In this document: positions 25,594-38,100 of the stretch, one piece after another | How the letters are laid out: each line of letters starts with the position of its first letter | How positions within the stretch are numbered: position 1 is the first letter of the stretch | Assembly (NCBI RefSeq): GCF_018812025.1 | Contig: NC_063066.1 | Coordinates: 5,431,882-5,495,881 of the forward strand | Length of the DNA stretch: 64,000 bases | Direction: 5' to 3' | Origin: Megalobrama amblycephala | Taxonomy: Eukaryota > Chordata > Actinopteri > Cypriniformes > Xenocyprididae | The notes under the pieces: generated by a model | What the model saw: the letters and a program-made list of their open reading frames with translations, nothing else | The model's database searches: none | Told to the model about the DNA's origin: nothing | Translations under genes and position numbers: made by a program

Positions 25594-27970
25594 TGTGACT
25601 TTTATTTTGACATTGCTGAAAATGCCACCATGATCAGAAAGATATTGGCGTTGGCCATCAAATATCTATATTGGTTGACCACTACTTACTGCCAAGTCTC
25701 TAGATATGCCTTGGGTCCCTCCTTTAAAGTAATTCTATGGGAATTTTGGAAATTGTAAGCACAATTACTATTACTATATTGCCAAGGTAAAAATGTTCAT
25801 GTCAGAGCCTTGACCTAGTAATGAGCCTTGATGCACATTCATGTGACACGAGTTGAATCCATTTGGCCATCTCCTAACCCAATTCCCCCCTCTTTTCCTC
25901 ATAATTTCACATCCTTTTTCCTTATTTCATCCTCTTTTCCAAAATAGAAATCTTAATTGTTCAGTACTGAATTATTAGTGAAAGAAGCCTTAATGTTCCT
26001 CTGCTAAGAGATTTGAGAGTGCTGTTAGGTAGCTGTATACCATTTTGCCTCAAGATAAGTACCAGATGTTCTTAATTCTTGCAATTTAGAGAGGTTAAAA
26101 TCTGTAGAAATGTATCCAAATGAAATTGCATAAATAAGCTTCAATTTTAGTCCTCAGGAATGACGACTGCTCAGTCAGTACTGTATATGATGCTCATTTT
26201 GACCATGATGATAAATACTCAGATTCACTGAACAGACACATTCCTAATTATAAGACATTTTCCCAGCTGTTTCACACATACAATGTCAGTGTGTGTCTGG
26301 AGTATTGTTGGAGATGAGATTCGACTCATATTTCATTTTATAATGGCATTATAGTCTCAGCTTCATTATCTCTCCTCAATCTAAACCATAGTGATTTTCT
26401 TCTCCGCCATAAGAGAGACTGAAACACACCATTTTTCATGGTTAATACCATGCTGTTCATGACACTAACTGTCCTAGACATTGTAATGAGGCGTTATGTT
26501 GTGTTTCCTCCCATCTTCGTAGGCTCTTTTATTCCACACAGCATATTCCATGTGCCTTTCTGTCCCTCTGACAGTTTAATAGTTGCTCATTTTGAAATGC
26601 TGCTGAGAAATAAATAGCGTCCTCATGACTGATATGTCTCAGATGAACTTATTAATTTTATACAATGGCCACTGACAACAGACCTTCTTAATGGACTGAA
26701 AGGATCCATTGAGAACATCTCAATGGACTTGTTACTGACAATATATATGTATTTACTTCTCAATTTATTTTTACAAGAATGGGCAAAGGCCTTTTCCTCG
26801 CACTAGAATGTTCTCTTTGTGCAGCCAGTCTGTGGCTCCTGAATAACTTCTTACAACAGTTTTTTTTTTTGCTTTTGTGCGTAATATGATTTATTAATAT
26901 GCTGGCTCAAATTTCCAAAAAGCACATGTTAAAACATTAGTCTGACTTCTGATGTGGTGCGTGCGCAGTGAGTCACACGGTTGCATCGATCACATCGACA
27001 GCATCAAACTTTCATTAAAGAGATGCAGGCCTGAGTTGTGTCCAAGAGCTGCCTGTTGTGCGTGTTGCCATGCTTTGAGATCTTCTGATGAGAGAGATTT
27101 ATAAATAGATCTACATTTTTTTTAGGGTGTTTCTTTCCAGAATGTCAGATGGATTCTTAGTGGTTTTCAAGATACTTCCTTGACGCAAACATTCATTACT
27201 GCTCAAATACAGGCCACCGCATCTGTCTCCTGACAATGAACCAGTGATGAGCCTCTATTTATTTTTCAAACAGTCATTGTCTGACAGTCAGGAATTGTTC
27301 AGAAGGTGATAATGGGTAATTTGTTGCAGTGTCTGCGCTCCCCTCTGTAGTTTTGTCACCGTCCACCCATAGAAATCTTCACATGGCAGAGGGGGATTCG
27401 CCCTGTGTGCCAATGTAAATTGGATTGTAATTAAATGATCCCACTTGTGTGGTTCGAATACATCGGAACGCTCAAAGCCTGAAATAAACAAATTAGCCTG
27501 GCCATGTTCCAAATTCAACCAACCAATTTTCTGGTCATCAGAGCCGGGAATATTTTAAAGTGAAGTGTTGTCAAAGGCGAGACGCTTTATGCGGACTCCT
27601 TCGCTCTGACCCAGAGCTGACATTGCCATGCTGTTGTCTCTGAGTGCTGAGAAGTGTAGATATGCCCATATGTCTTGAGTGTTTACAGCTGTGAAATGTG
27701 TCCCTGAGGTCCGCTGCATTTGGTAATTAAGAGGCTGAGGATATGTTACGTTTATATAGCCTTGAATATTGTTGCCTTGAGAATCGTTTTAGCTCATTCT
27801 TGGTCCTGTAGTGTTGCTTGCATTGTAATTTGTAGCAAAAGCCAAGAATCTCATAATGTCACCACCATGCCTAATAATTACCAAACGAGCTGTTGGCTGT
27901 TTATTACCTCCTCTAAATGTTGTCAATAGTATAAAGGAAACATTTTTATGGGTGGATACATCCTGAAGTA
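25594..27970. other. Intronic stretch without recognised genes or repeats
   Basis: No terminal repeats, tandem repeats or reading frames with family motifs were seen. It is one of the longest apparently repeat-free parts of the intron, so it would be the natural place to look for conserved non-coding elements by cross-species comparison. Confidence 0.35.
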
Positions 27971-27979
27971 ATTCTTTCT

Positions 27980-28915
27980 AGGGGTGTAATGGTACACAAA
28001 CGTGACGGTTCGATACGTACCTTGCCGCTGTCGCCTTTGGCTTGCTTAGTTGGGGACACTTGACATTTGACTTGACACTCGACAGTATTCTTGACATTTA
28101 TTCAACAGTGCTTTGATCTGCCTGCATTGACACTATTCTTGAAGAGCTACTGTGCAGCAAAAATTATGTACCAGCTATCAATGTAAAGCTGCTTTGATAC
28201 AATCTGCATTGTAAAAAGCGCTATATAAATAAAGGTGACTTGACTTGACTATTGAAGTCATGGCTCGGTTTCGGATTTGGTACATTTTTTATCAAACAGT
28301 GGTTTATTGAGCAAATTGTTTCTCTCTCTTTAAATAAATTTATAAGTAAATAATAAAAAAACATGCTAATTGCACATAAGGCAAGATTTGCATTAACTTC
28401 GAAATCTAATTATAAAATTATACTTCCTTTTTGAAATATAATCATTTACACAGTTACTGTTATAACTTGTTTTCATGACAAATTTATTTAAACATTAAAT
28501 AATTAAGACATTACTTACAGGTAAAGTAAATATAATGAATATATAAGCTAATATAGTGCATATATTTAGTGAAACGCTCCCCATTAACATGTTGACTCTA
28601 AATGACTTGCCTGAGGTAAATGTAATGCTAAGTGAGATATTATTCTCAAGCTGTTTTATTGATGTCTCTCTGCGGTTGAAACACTGTTTCAGAGATTACA
28701 CGTAAACATATCTATGCATAGATCGTCTCTTCTTCTTCTTCTTCTGCACTTTTTCCTGTTGTGGCGGTTACCAAGCAGTGTTGCATTGCCGCCCCCTTCT
28801 GGATTGGAGTGTGGATCGCATGTGACTGACTGTATTCATTGTCTGACTGCATGCACCGAACCGTGACGTCTGTACCGTGACTGTTCGGGACGAATACTGT
28901 ACTATTCTGTTTCAG
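27980..28915. mobile_element. hAT-like element with worn right end, interrupted by a retroelement tail
   Basis: The left end TAGGGGTGTAATGGTACACA and the following GACGGTTCGATACGTACCTT are typical of a common fish hAT MITE. The inverse wording (CACCGAACCGTGACGTCTGT) appears near 28855. An inserted block at 28018-28248 interrupts the left arm. The target duplication is not resolvable. Confidence 0.6.
28018..28248 (+). mobile_element. Short retroelement 3' tail (LINE/SINE-like)
   Basis: It ends in AAAGCGCTATATAAATAAAG followed by GTGACTTGACTTGACT, a short tandem tail typical of L2-type LINE or SINE 3' ends. It contains GTCGCCTTTGGCTTGCTTAG, which recurs at 55346-55365. No tRNA-like promoter boxes were identified, so LINE tail versus SINE is open. 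Confidence 0.55.
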
Positions 28916-29321
28916 AATCAATCCTGATTTTAACTACTGTATGATCTAGAGTTATTTCACATCAAATAAGGGCAAGGCTACATGAGACATTATATTATTT
29001 ATTGACGATTGTTATAAATATATTTGAATTAAAAGTTGTTATAAGATTGACAGTAAGGACATTTATAGTGTTAAAAAAAAATCTATTTAGTTTTTTGAAC
29101 TTTGATAATGATAAAAAATGTTATGAGTGTCAAATCAGCATATTAGAATGATTTCGGAAGGATCATTCATCATTGACCTCACAGGAATAAAATTACATTT
29201 TAAAACTGTAAAATAGTAAACTGTATAGTAATAATAAACTAAATTGTAATAATATTTCACAATATTACTGTTTTTAGTGTATTTATGGTCAAGTAAATGC
29301 AGCCTGAGTGAACATACAGTA

Positions 29322-30249
29322 CAGTCCAAAAGTTTGGAACCACTAAGATTTTTAATGTTTTTAAAAGAAGTTTCGTCTGCTCACCAAGGCTACATTTATT
29401 TAATTAAAAATACAGTAAAAAACAGTAATATTGTGAAATATTATTACAATTTAAAATAACTGTGTACTATTTAAATATATTTGACAAAGTAATTTATTCC
29501 TGTGATGCAAAGCTGAATTTTCAGCATCGTTACTCCAGTCTTCAGTGTCACATGATCCTTCAGAAATCATTCTAATATGCTGATCTGCTGCTCAATAAAC
29601 ATTTATGATTATTTTCAATGTTGAAAACAGTTGTGTACTTTTTTTTCAGGATTCCTTGATGAATAGAAAGTTCAGAAGAACAGCATTTATCTGAAATACA
29701 AAGCTTCTGTAGCATTATACACTACCGTTCAAAAGTTTGGGGTCAGTAAGAATTTGTATTTTTATTTTTTTGAAAAGAAATTAAAGAAATGAATACTTTT
29801 ATTCAGCAAGGATGCATTAAATCAATCAAAAGTGGCAGTAAAGACATTTATAATGTTACAAAAGATTAGATTTCAGATAAACACTGTTCTTTTGAACTTT
29901 CTATTCATCAAATAATCCTGAAAAAAAAATATTGTACACAAATATTTTGTACAATTGTACACATTAAATGTTTCTTGAGCAGCAGATCAGCATATTAGAA
30001 TGATTTCTGAAGGATCATGTGACACTGAAGACTGGAGTAATGATGCTGAAAATTCAGCTTTGCCATCACAGGAATAAATTACTTTGTGAAATATATTCAA
30101 ATAGAAAACAGTTATTTTAAATTGTAATAATATTTCACAATATTACTGTTTTTTACTGTATTTTTAATTAAATAAATGTAGCCTTGGTGAGCAGACGAAA
30201 CTTCTTTTAAAGACATTAAAAATCTTAGTGGTTCCAAACTTTTGGACTG
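29322..30249. mobile_element. Long fold-back mariner-type MITE (928 bp)
   Basis: It begins CAGTCCAAAAGTTTGGAACC and ends in the exact inverse, with TA target duplications at 29320-29321 and 30250-30251. The arms are inverted copies over about 350 bp each (for example GCATATTAGAATGATTTCTG near 29990 mirrored near 29565). An older ACCGTTCAAAAGTTTGGGG end lies in the middle (about 29724). It is non-coding. Confidence 0.88.
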
Positions 30250-30486
30250 TACTATAAATGACTTCTTTCAAAAACAAAAACTGACCTTACTGACCCTAAG
30301 CTTAATCATGTAGTGTAAATAATATTTATATTATTATTGGTTTAATAATTGCAGTTTAGGCCCGTTAAATGTTATGAATGTTGTATTTTAAATGTATTAA
30401 ATTGATATAATTACTTTAATCCTAAGAGAATGGAAAATAATTAAGCTTAATAGCTTAAATCAGATTTTGAGAAGGCAATTTCAGCT

Positions 30487-31590
30487 ATGTTTTTTTCTCA
30501 AATGGATTATTGCAACTCCCTCTACTTTGGAGTTGATGGTAAAGCACTAATGCGACAGCAGAAAATTCAGAACGCAGCAGCGAGAATGATCAAGTCTGCA
30601 AAAAAACATGACTCCGTTACTCCGCTTTTAATTTCACTGAAGTGGTTGCCAGTACGTTATCGAATTGTTTTTAAGATTCTCGTACTTGTTTTTAAGGCCA
30701 TTCACAATTTAGCGCCCAATTACCTGTCTAGGATGGTGACAGTGTATACTCCGCCCAGATCCTTGAGATCTGAAAACAAATATCTGCTTGCAGTTACTAA
30801 GACAAAATACAAACACAAAGGTGATCGAGCCTTCTCTCGAGCCGGTCCTAAATTGTGGAACGATCTCCCAGTTGCTATTAAATCCATCAAATCTCTACCT
30901 GTTTTTAAAGCTATGTTAAAATCACATTTGCTTAACTCTGAATGCAAGTTCTAATGATGGAGAGTGATGTTTAATGTGTGCTATGTGTGTGTTTTATATT
31001 GTTTTATTTGTTTTTATTTATACTTTTGTTTTCTTTTGGCACTGTGAAGCACTTTGGACAACCAAAGACTATAGAATAACACAAGACGCGTCACTCGTAT
31101 TGTTTTGAATGGGAGAAAGTGTAACGCGCAATATGGCGGAATAAGTCCCGCCTTCTAAATAAGAGCCAATCGCCGACTGGTAAAGTCATCACGTCACTTC
31201 AGCGGCCGTTAGAATCACCGGTTTCTATAGAAACAGTCAGACGCGCGCCTCCGAAGAGACGCGCATTTAGGTCTGCGCGTGCGCATTAGCTTGATCCAGC
31301 ATGAAAAATACATGTTTTGTTTTTTTTGTCATGATTCGAGCGTTTAGAAACTAAATTTATGAGCCGGTTGTTGTTAGATTTCATTGGTGATTTCAAATAT
31401 GAAATTTAATTGTAAGGTTGGCGAACAGTTTTGGAGAATTTGATGTTTCCTCATTCAAAGAGATTGCATGATGCCCAGGATGCCCGAGAGGCGTTTCAAA
31501 GATGGCCGCTGAGTGAAATGACTTGTCTTAAAGGGACTTTGGGACAACTAACGTTGTATTAAATTGGTGCTATATAAATCAAATACAAAT
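30487..31590 (+). pseudogene. L2-like LINE, 3' fragment of reverse transcriptase plus 3' tail
   Basis: The open frame 30487-30954 encodes the region after the RT catalytic core. Visible are SQMDYCNSLYFG, IQNAAARMIK, TPLLISLKWLPVRYRIVFK and GDRAFSRAGPKLWNDLP, all standard wording of L2/CR1-type LINE C-termini. It ends at a natural-looking stop. The LINE 3' tail (GTGAAGCACTTTGGAC) is then interrupted by the 481-bp insertion 31062-31542 and resumes to GGTGCTATATAAATC near 31580. It is 5'-truncated at about 30480, as usual for LINE copies. No catalytic motif remains, so it is dead. Confidence 0.88.
31062..31542. mobile_element. Small DNA element inserted in the LINE tail
   Basis: The ends CCAAAG … CTTTGG are flanked by the direct repeat GACAA (31057-31061, 31543-31547). 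Removing it restores a continuous LINE tail (CACTTTGGACAACTAACG), which defines the borders well. The interior is GC-richer and non-coding. Confidence 0.7.
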
Positions 31591-33420
31591 ACAACAAAAT
31601 AATAGCATTATCTGAATTGGTATCCGTGATTCTGGCCTTGATTATTAGATGACAAATTTTAACATGAATAGATGAACAGATATTACTTAAAAAATGTAAT
31701 TTATATTATTTTAATAAGAAAGTGCAAATACTATTATTAAACATTGAATTACAGCTCAAATTATGCAATTTGCTGAAGACATGTGTGCTCTAACTTTTAT
31801 AAACACCTCACCCAGGATGTCATAAAACAAGATTGCAGTGAAGAAGGGACCTGAACTATAGCATTATGACAAGTTACACATTGGCATTTACATTTTCTAT
31901 AGTAAGAGTGAAAGTCTAGTCTGGCATTTTACGCCATATGATGAATGTGCTTGATATGCACTGGATCTGATCATGAATTTCATACTGTGCTGCTGAGCCT
32001 ATAAAACCGTGCTCTGGGGTTAAATATGATTAATGGGAAATGATGTCCTTTGCCAACAGCTCTTATATTCTCTGTTGCTCAACACCTTTTTCATTTGACA
32101 CTTTTTGAGTTTCTGTAAAGGTCTGAAAGTGGGCTTCTCTCATACTCTTCCATACATAAATCAATTTGCCTCAAAGGACAGTTGTCAAACTTGCTGCGCG
32201 TGCAAATCAAATGCTTGCTGTGCGAGAACTGCCTTTATAAAAATAGCTTAAATAAAGTGGCAGACCTCATTAATCTAGAAGCCCTTCAATTGGCAAGGCA
32301 TAGCCATTTCCCTTTCCAAGAGGACAAATGTGCTGACTCCAGATGTGGTTTCTCTGACATGTCAAGATGAGCCAGAGGTGAGTTCTGAAATGGATAAGGG
32401 AAACTCGCTCGGACCTGGGATGTGCCTGACATCCAATTAATGGCCGAGAGGGATGGGCCTGTCTGATCAAATACTATCTTTCTCAGCTCTGATTTCAGTG
32501 GATGGTTGCCTTATAGTATGTGGATCCAATGATACAGGACTGGGGACGTGGCCGACTGAGTACAGGGAAACCAGATGGCAGCTGTCCTCGATACAGAGTT
32601 GGCCTTGATCTCTGAAATTTTGGAAAAGGACATGAATTACAAAACACTGAGCTGGGACGTGAGGATGTGGCGGTAGAGCTCCAGCTGTTGTCTAAAATAT
32701 GCTCTGTGAAATCTTCCTGACTGAATGACATTTGATTGTTAGATGTAGGGTAGCACAGTGACAACGGCAAACTAAAATAGACAAGATGTCAGAGGGTTCA
32801 CTCTGATCTCAGACCTCTTCAGATATATTTTCTTCATACTAATGAAGCCGATTGGCTTTAATAAATAACAAATATGAGTGTCCATGATAAAAACATGAAA
32901 AGTATTTTAATACTCCAGTGTAAAACACGTTGTAAGTAGTGTTGTCAAATCGAATAATCACAAGTTTAATATGATATTTATGATGGTTTTATATGGTTTT
33001 GAAAAGTTATATCATCTTCAAGACAAGTTTTCAATTTAATGTTTCTGAAAATATCATGTGGTGTGTAACCATCAAGTAAAAAGTGATAACAGTTTCTTTT
33101 CACCTTGAATTCGTGTGAGTATACACATCATAGTCATTCTTTTTTTTTTTTTAAGTTTTTTTTTAAATATATATTTCTAAGTGAGTCTTCCCACATGACA
33201 TTTTACAACCTGATCTAACCTGGCCTTGTTATAAAAATGATCACATTTTGCATCACATGACTTTTATTTGAGCAGACAAAAGTTTGTGAAGCAGTGAAGC
33301 AGTTTGGTCATTTCTACATAAGATTTCTTTTCAAATTTTTCATTATTACAATAAGGTTTTTTTCTTTATGATATCAGTTGTCACTCTAAAATGTTTGACT
33401 TTATTCCCTCAAAATATAAT
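31591..33420. other. Intronic stretch without recognised genes
   Basis: No terminal repeats or coding motifs were seen. A T run lies at 33140-33152, and 33163-33175 is A/T-only. Short frames around 32180-32770 have no family signature. Confidence 0.35.
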
Positions 33421-33423
33421 TAA

Positions 33424-34261
33424 AGGGGACCTATTATGCCCCTTTTATAAAATGTAATATAAGTCTCTGGTGTCCCCAGAATGTGTCTGTGAAGTTTCAG
33501 CTCAAAATACCCCACAGATCATTTATTATAGCTTTGCCCCTTTTTGGGGGTGAGCAAAAACACGCCATTTTTGTGTGTGTCCCTTTAAATGCAAATGAGC
33601 TGCTGCTCCCGGCCCCCTTTCCAGAAGAGGGTGGAGCTTTAACAGCTCATGCTTCGGTTGCTCAACAACAACAAAGCTGGAGAATCTCACGCAGTCAAAA
33701 TGAGGATTGTCAGTAACGGTGTTCAGCCTTACATTGTTCAAACTGGAGTTGACACTGATGGAGAGACTCAGGAAGAAGAAGTTACAACTTTTAGACGTTT
33801 CTGAATGGTTAGTGGATGAATTTATGTAGTTGCTGTGGAGTTGATTCAACTCATCCACTAGCATGTGCCGTCATGTTCATCTTTTGTGCAAATCCAGTGT
33901 TGAATTGACCCTCGTTTGTGAAGCAGTCCGGCGTAAAATGACGGCATGACAACAACACTCTACTACAACAACTCTTCCTCTTCTCTAAAGCAGCCCAACA
34001 TGGCCTCGCCCCCTTTGTTGCGTGTTCTCGGGGGCGGGGTTTATGTAAATTTTAGGGTTAGTGATGTCACCAACCCAGGAAGAAGCTCATTGTAGTCCCT
34101 ACCAGCTGTTTGTTGTAGTCCTTAAACAGAGAATTCTTTAAAAGGAAATATCTCCCTTTGCAACTTTGAGCGTCATAACTTTGCAGATGTTGTTTATGCT
34201 CAAACAGCAACATTACACATTAACTAAAGTTAAAAAAGTGAAATCATAATCAACCACCACT
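33424..34261. mobile_element. TTAA-flanked element AGGGGACC…CCACT, copy 1 of 2 (838 bp)
   Basis: It begins AGGGGACCTATTATGCCCC and ends AATCAACCACCACT, with TTAA at 33420-33423 and 34262-34265. A second copy in the same orientation, very similar along its length, lies at 43504-44330. It contains the block GTGTCTGTGAAGTTTCAGC that also occurs in the AGGTGCC family (10489, 45187). Minus-strand frames are open for about 110 codons but differ by indels between the copies and resemble no known protein. Confidence 0.82.
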
Positions 34262-34265
34262 TTAA

Positions 34266-35170
34266 GAAATTTAAAACATGCTCATCATAGATGTTTATTC
34301 AAATCATTGTATGCACGTATGAATTGCATTTTAACGTTTTCGAATAAATGAATAGCATCAGACTTTCTGCAAATTCATGTTCTGTATATAGTCAAGAACA
34401 AATGAGTAACAGGCCGCGGACTCCTGGACGCCTGTACAATTTAGTTTGTTAGAAGTGCAGAGCTTAGTAGATCCATCAATTGATCCAACACATGTCCTTA
34501 ATGTGAATTTACTTTCCGATAGCTTTTAAGCCCTTGTTCTGCTCCCAGTCCCCGAGGGGGATCTGTCACCTGTGCCTGCTTTGTAAGCTGCTTGGTGTAC
34601 GCTGCTCAAATCTTCAAAGTGACCTACATCTCTACCAATTTGGACTATTTGTCTTCTTTGGACTTAAATTTGGCCACAACACCTTTCAAAACAACATATT
34701 ACAAAGCAGCTTGTTTGGTTTGGTTCTCTCATCAAGCCAAGGTCTTTAGGTTGTGGCACGTACTCCGAAAAGAACAACCTTTCAATGCTGATTTGCCTGA
34801 TTCCCTGGTTGAAAGAATCTTATCTTATGTGTCAAATGAGAAGAAAATGAGAAGCCGACAATCCCTACAAATAATAATAAGTGACAGGAAGTGCGCTGTG
34901 GGCTTGAATGTGTGTGTTCATGTGTGACAGACAGGAATTTGCAATGTGAGCGTTTGAAGATTTAAAAGCTGTGGTGTATTCCCGCCATGCACAGTGTGAA
35001 AAACACAGGAAGGGGAGGGGAAAGACCAACATCAGAGGTGGCTTGTGTTGTTGAGAACAAAGCTTTTCCATGCCCACTTCATTCCCCTTAGCAACATATC
35101 ACGATAAATCATTCCCAAAGCACTGCACGGCATGGCCACTGTCCTCACCCGAACGTGAAATGCTCTCAGT
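34266..35170. other. Intronic stretch without recognised genes
   Basis: No repeat ends were identified. Two overlapping short + frames at 34534-34927 lack motifs and splice context. Confidence 0.35.
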
Positions 35171-35178
35171 GACATTAA

Positions 35179-38100
35179 AGGGTTAGTTCACCCAAAAATG
35201 AAAATTCTGTCATTAATTACTTACCCTAATGTCATTCCAAACCCACAAGACTTTCGTTCATCTTCGGAAAACAAATGAAGATTTTTTTTAATGAAATCTG
35301 AGAGATTTTTGTCCTCCATCGAAAGTCTATTCAACCAAAACTCTGATGCTTCAAAACGTTCTTAAAGAGATCGTAAAATAAATTCATGAGAATCGAGCGG
35401 TTTAATCCAAGTCATCTGAAGAGAGACACAATCGCTTTATATGATAAACAGATATAATTTTGGCTTTTATTCGCATATGAACACTGATCAATGAATGTAC
35501 ATATAGCATTAGATTTGGTTAGGGAAGCTCAAGCATGCTTGCTTGACATGCAAGAACCAATGAAGTTCATTCTCGTGTTGCGCAGCACGTTTGAGCTTCA
35601 GCAAGAACCAATGAGGTTCATTCTCGTGTAATGCAGCACGTTTGAGCTTCAGCAAGAACCAATGAAGTTCATTCTCGTGTTACGCAGCACGTTTGAGCTC
35701 CTACAAGAACCAATGAAGTTCATTCTCGTGTTACGCAGCACGTTTGAGCTTCCTCAAGAACCAATGAGGTTCATTCTCGTGTTACGCAGCACGTTTGAGC
35801 TTCATCAAGAACCAATGAAGTTCATTCTCGTGTTACGCAGCACGTTTGAGCTCCTACAAGAACCAATGAAGTTCATTCTCGTGTTACGCAGCACGTTTGA
35901 GCTTCAACAAGAACCAATGAAGTTCATTCTCGTGTTACGCAGCACGTTTGAGCTTCAGCAAGAACCAATGAGGTTCATTCTCGTGTTACACAGCACGTTT
36001 GAGCTTCCTCAAGAACCATTGAGGATCATTCTCGTGTTACGCAGCACGTTTGAGCTTCCTCAAGAACCATTGAGGATCATTCTCGTGTTACGCAGCACGT
36101 TTGAGCTTCCTCAAGAACCAATGAGGTTCATTCTCGTGTTACGCAGCACGTTTGAGCTTCCTCAAGAACCAATGAGGTTCGTTCTCGTGTTACGCAGCAC
36201 GTTTGAGCTTCTACAAGAACCAATGAAGTTCATTCTCGTGTTACGCAGCACGTTTGATCTCCTACAAGAACCAATGAGGTTCATTCTCGTGTTACGCAGC
36301 ACGTTTGAGCTTCAGCAAGAACCAATAAAGTTCATTCTCGTGTTACGCAGCACGTTTGAGCTCCTACAAGAACCAATGAGGTTCATTCTCGTGTTGCGCA
36401 GCACGTTTGAGCTTCAGCAAGAACCAATGAGGTTCATTCTCGTGTTACGCAGCACGTTTGAGCTTCGGCAAGAACCAATGAGGTTCATTCTCGTGTTACG
36501 CAGCACGTTTGAGCTTCAGCAAGAACCAATGAAGTTCATTCTCGTGTTACGCAGCACGTTTGATCTCCTACAAGAACCAATGAAGTTCATTCTCGTGTTA
36601 CGCAGCACGTTTGAGCTCCTACAAGAACCAATGAGGTTCATTCTCGTGTTACGCAGCACGTTTGAGCTCCTACAAGAACCAATGAAGTTCATTCTCGTGT
36701 TACGCAGCACGTTTGAGCTCCTACAAGAACCAATGAGGTTCATTCTCATGTTACGCAGCACGTTTGAGCTTCAGCAAGAACCAATGAGGTTCATTCTCGT
36801 GTTACGCAGCACGTTTGAGCTTCAGCAAGAACCAATGAGGTTCATTCTCGTGTAATGCAGCACGTTTGAGCTTCAGCAAGAACCAATCAAGTTCATTCTC
36901 GTGTTACGCAGCACGTTTGAGCTCCTACAAGAACCAATGAAGTTCATTCTCATGTTACGCAGCACGTTTGAGCTTCCTCAAGAACCAATGAGGTTCATTC
37001 TCGTGTTACGCAGCACGTTTGAGCTTCATCAAGAACCAATGAAGTTCATTCTCGTGTTACGCAGCACGTTTGAGCTCCTACAAGAACCAATGAAGTTCAT
37101 TCTCGTGTTACGCAGCACGTTTGAGCTTCAGCAAGAACCAATGAAGTTCATTCTCGTGTTACGCAGCACGTTTGAGCTTAAGCAAGAACCAATGAGGTTC
37201 ATTCTCGTGTTACGCAGCACGTTTGAGCTTCCTCAAGAACCATTGAGGATCATTCTCGTGTTACGCAGCACGTTTGAGCTTCCTCAAGAACCAATGAGGT
37301 TCGTTCTCGTGTTACGCAGCACGTTTGATCTCCTACAAGAACCAATGAGGTTCATTCTCGTGTTACGCAGCACGTTTGAGCTTCAGCAAGAACCAATGAA
37401 GTTCATTCTCGTGTTACACAGCACGTTTGAGCTTCGGCAAGAACCAATGAGGTTCATTCTCGTGTTACCCAGCACGTTTGAGCTTCAGCAAGAACCAATG
37501 AAGTTCATTCTCGTGTTACGCAGCACGTTTGATCTCCTACAAGAACCAATGAAGTTCATTCTCGTGTTACGCAGCACGTTTGAGCTCCTACAAGAACCAA
37601 TGAGGTTCATTCTCGTGTTACGCAGCACGTTTGAGCTCCTACAAGAACCAATGAAGTTCATTCTCGTGTTACGCAGCACATTTGAGGTCCTACAAGAACC
37701 AATGAGGTTCATTCTCGTGTTACGCAGCACGTTTGAGCTTCAGCAAGAACCAATGAGGTTCATTCTCGTGTTACGCAGCACGTTTGAGCTTCAGCAAGAA
37801 CCAATGAGGTTCATTCTCGTGTTACGCAGCACGTTTGAGCTTCAGCAAGAACCAATGAGGTTCATTCTCGTGTAATGCAGCACGTTTGAGCTTCAGCAAG
37901 AACCAATGAAGTTCATTCTCGTGTTACGCAGCACGTTTGAGCTCCTACAAGAACCAATGAAGTTCATTCTCGTGTTGCGCAGCACGTTTGAGCTTCAGCA
38001 AGAACCAATGAAGTTCATTCTCGTGTTACGCAGCACGTTTGAGCTTCAGCAAGAACCAATGAGGTTCATTCTCGTGTTACGCAGCACGTTTGAGCTTCCT

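Noticed and set aside
28018..28248. tRNA-derived SINE
   Set aside because: The 3' tail is SINE- or LINE-like, but no A and B box promoter or tRNA-like head could be identified, so only a retroelement tail is called.
33526..33864. 112-codon minus-strand frame, with a counterpart at 43658-43927, as a conserved gene
   Set aside because: Both lie inside TTAA elements. The two copies differ by indels that shift or shorten the frame, and no domain is recognisable.
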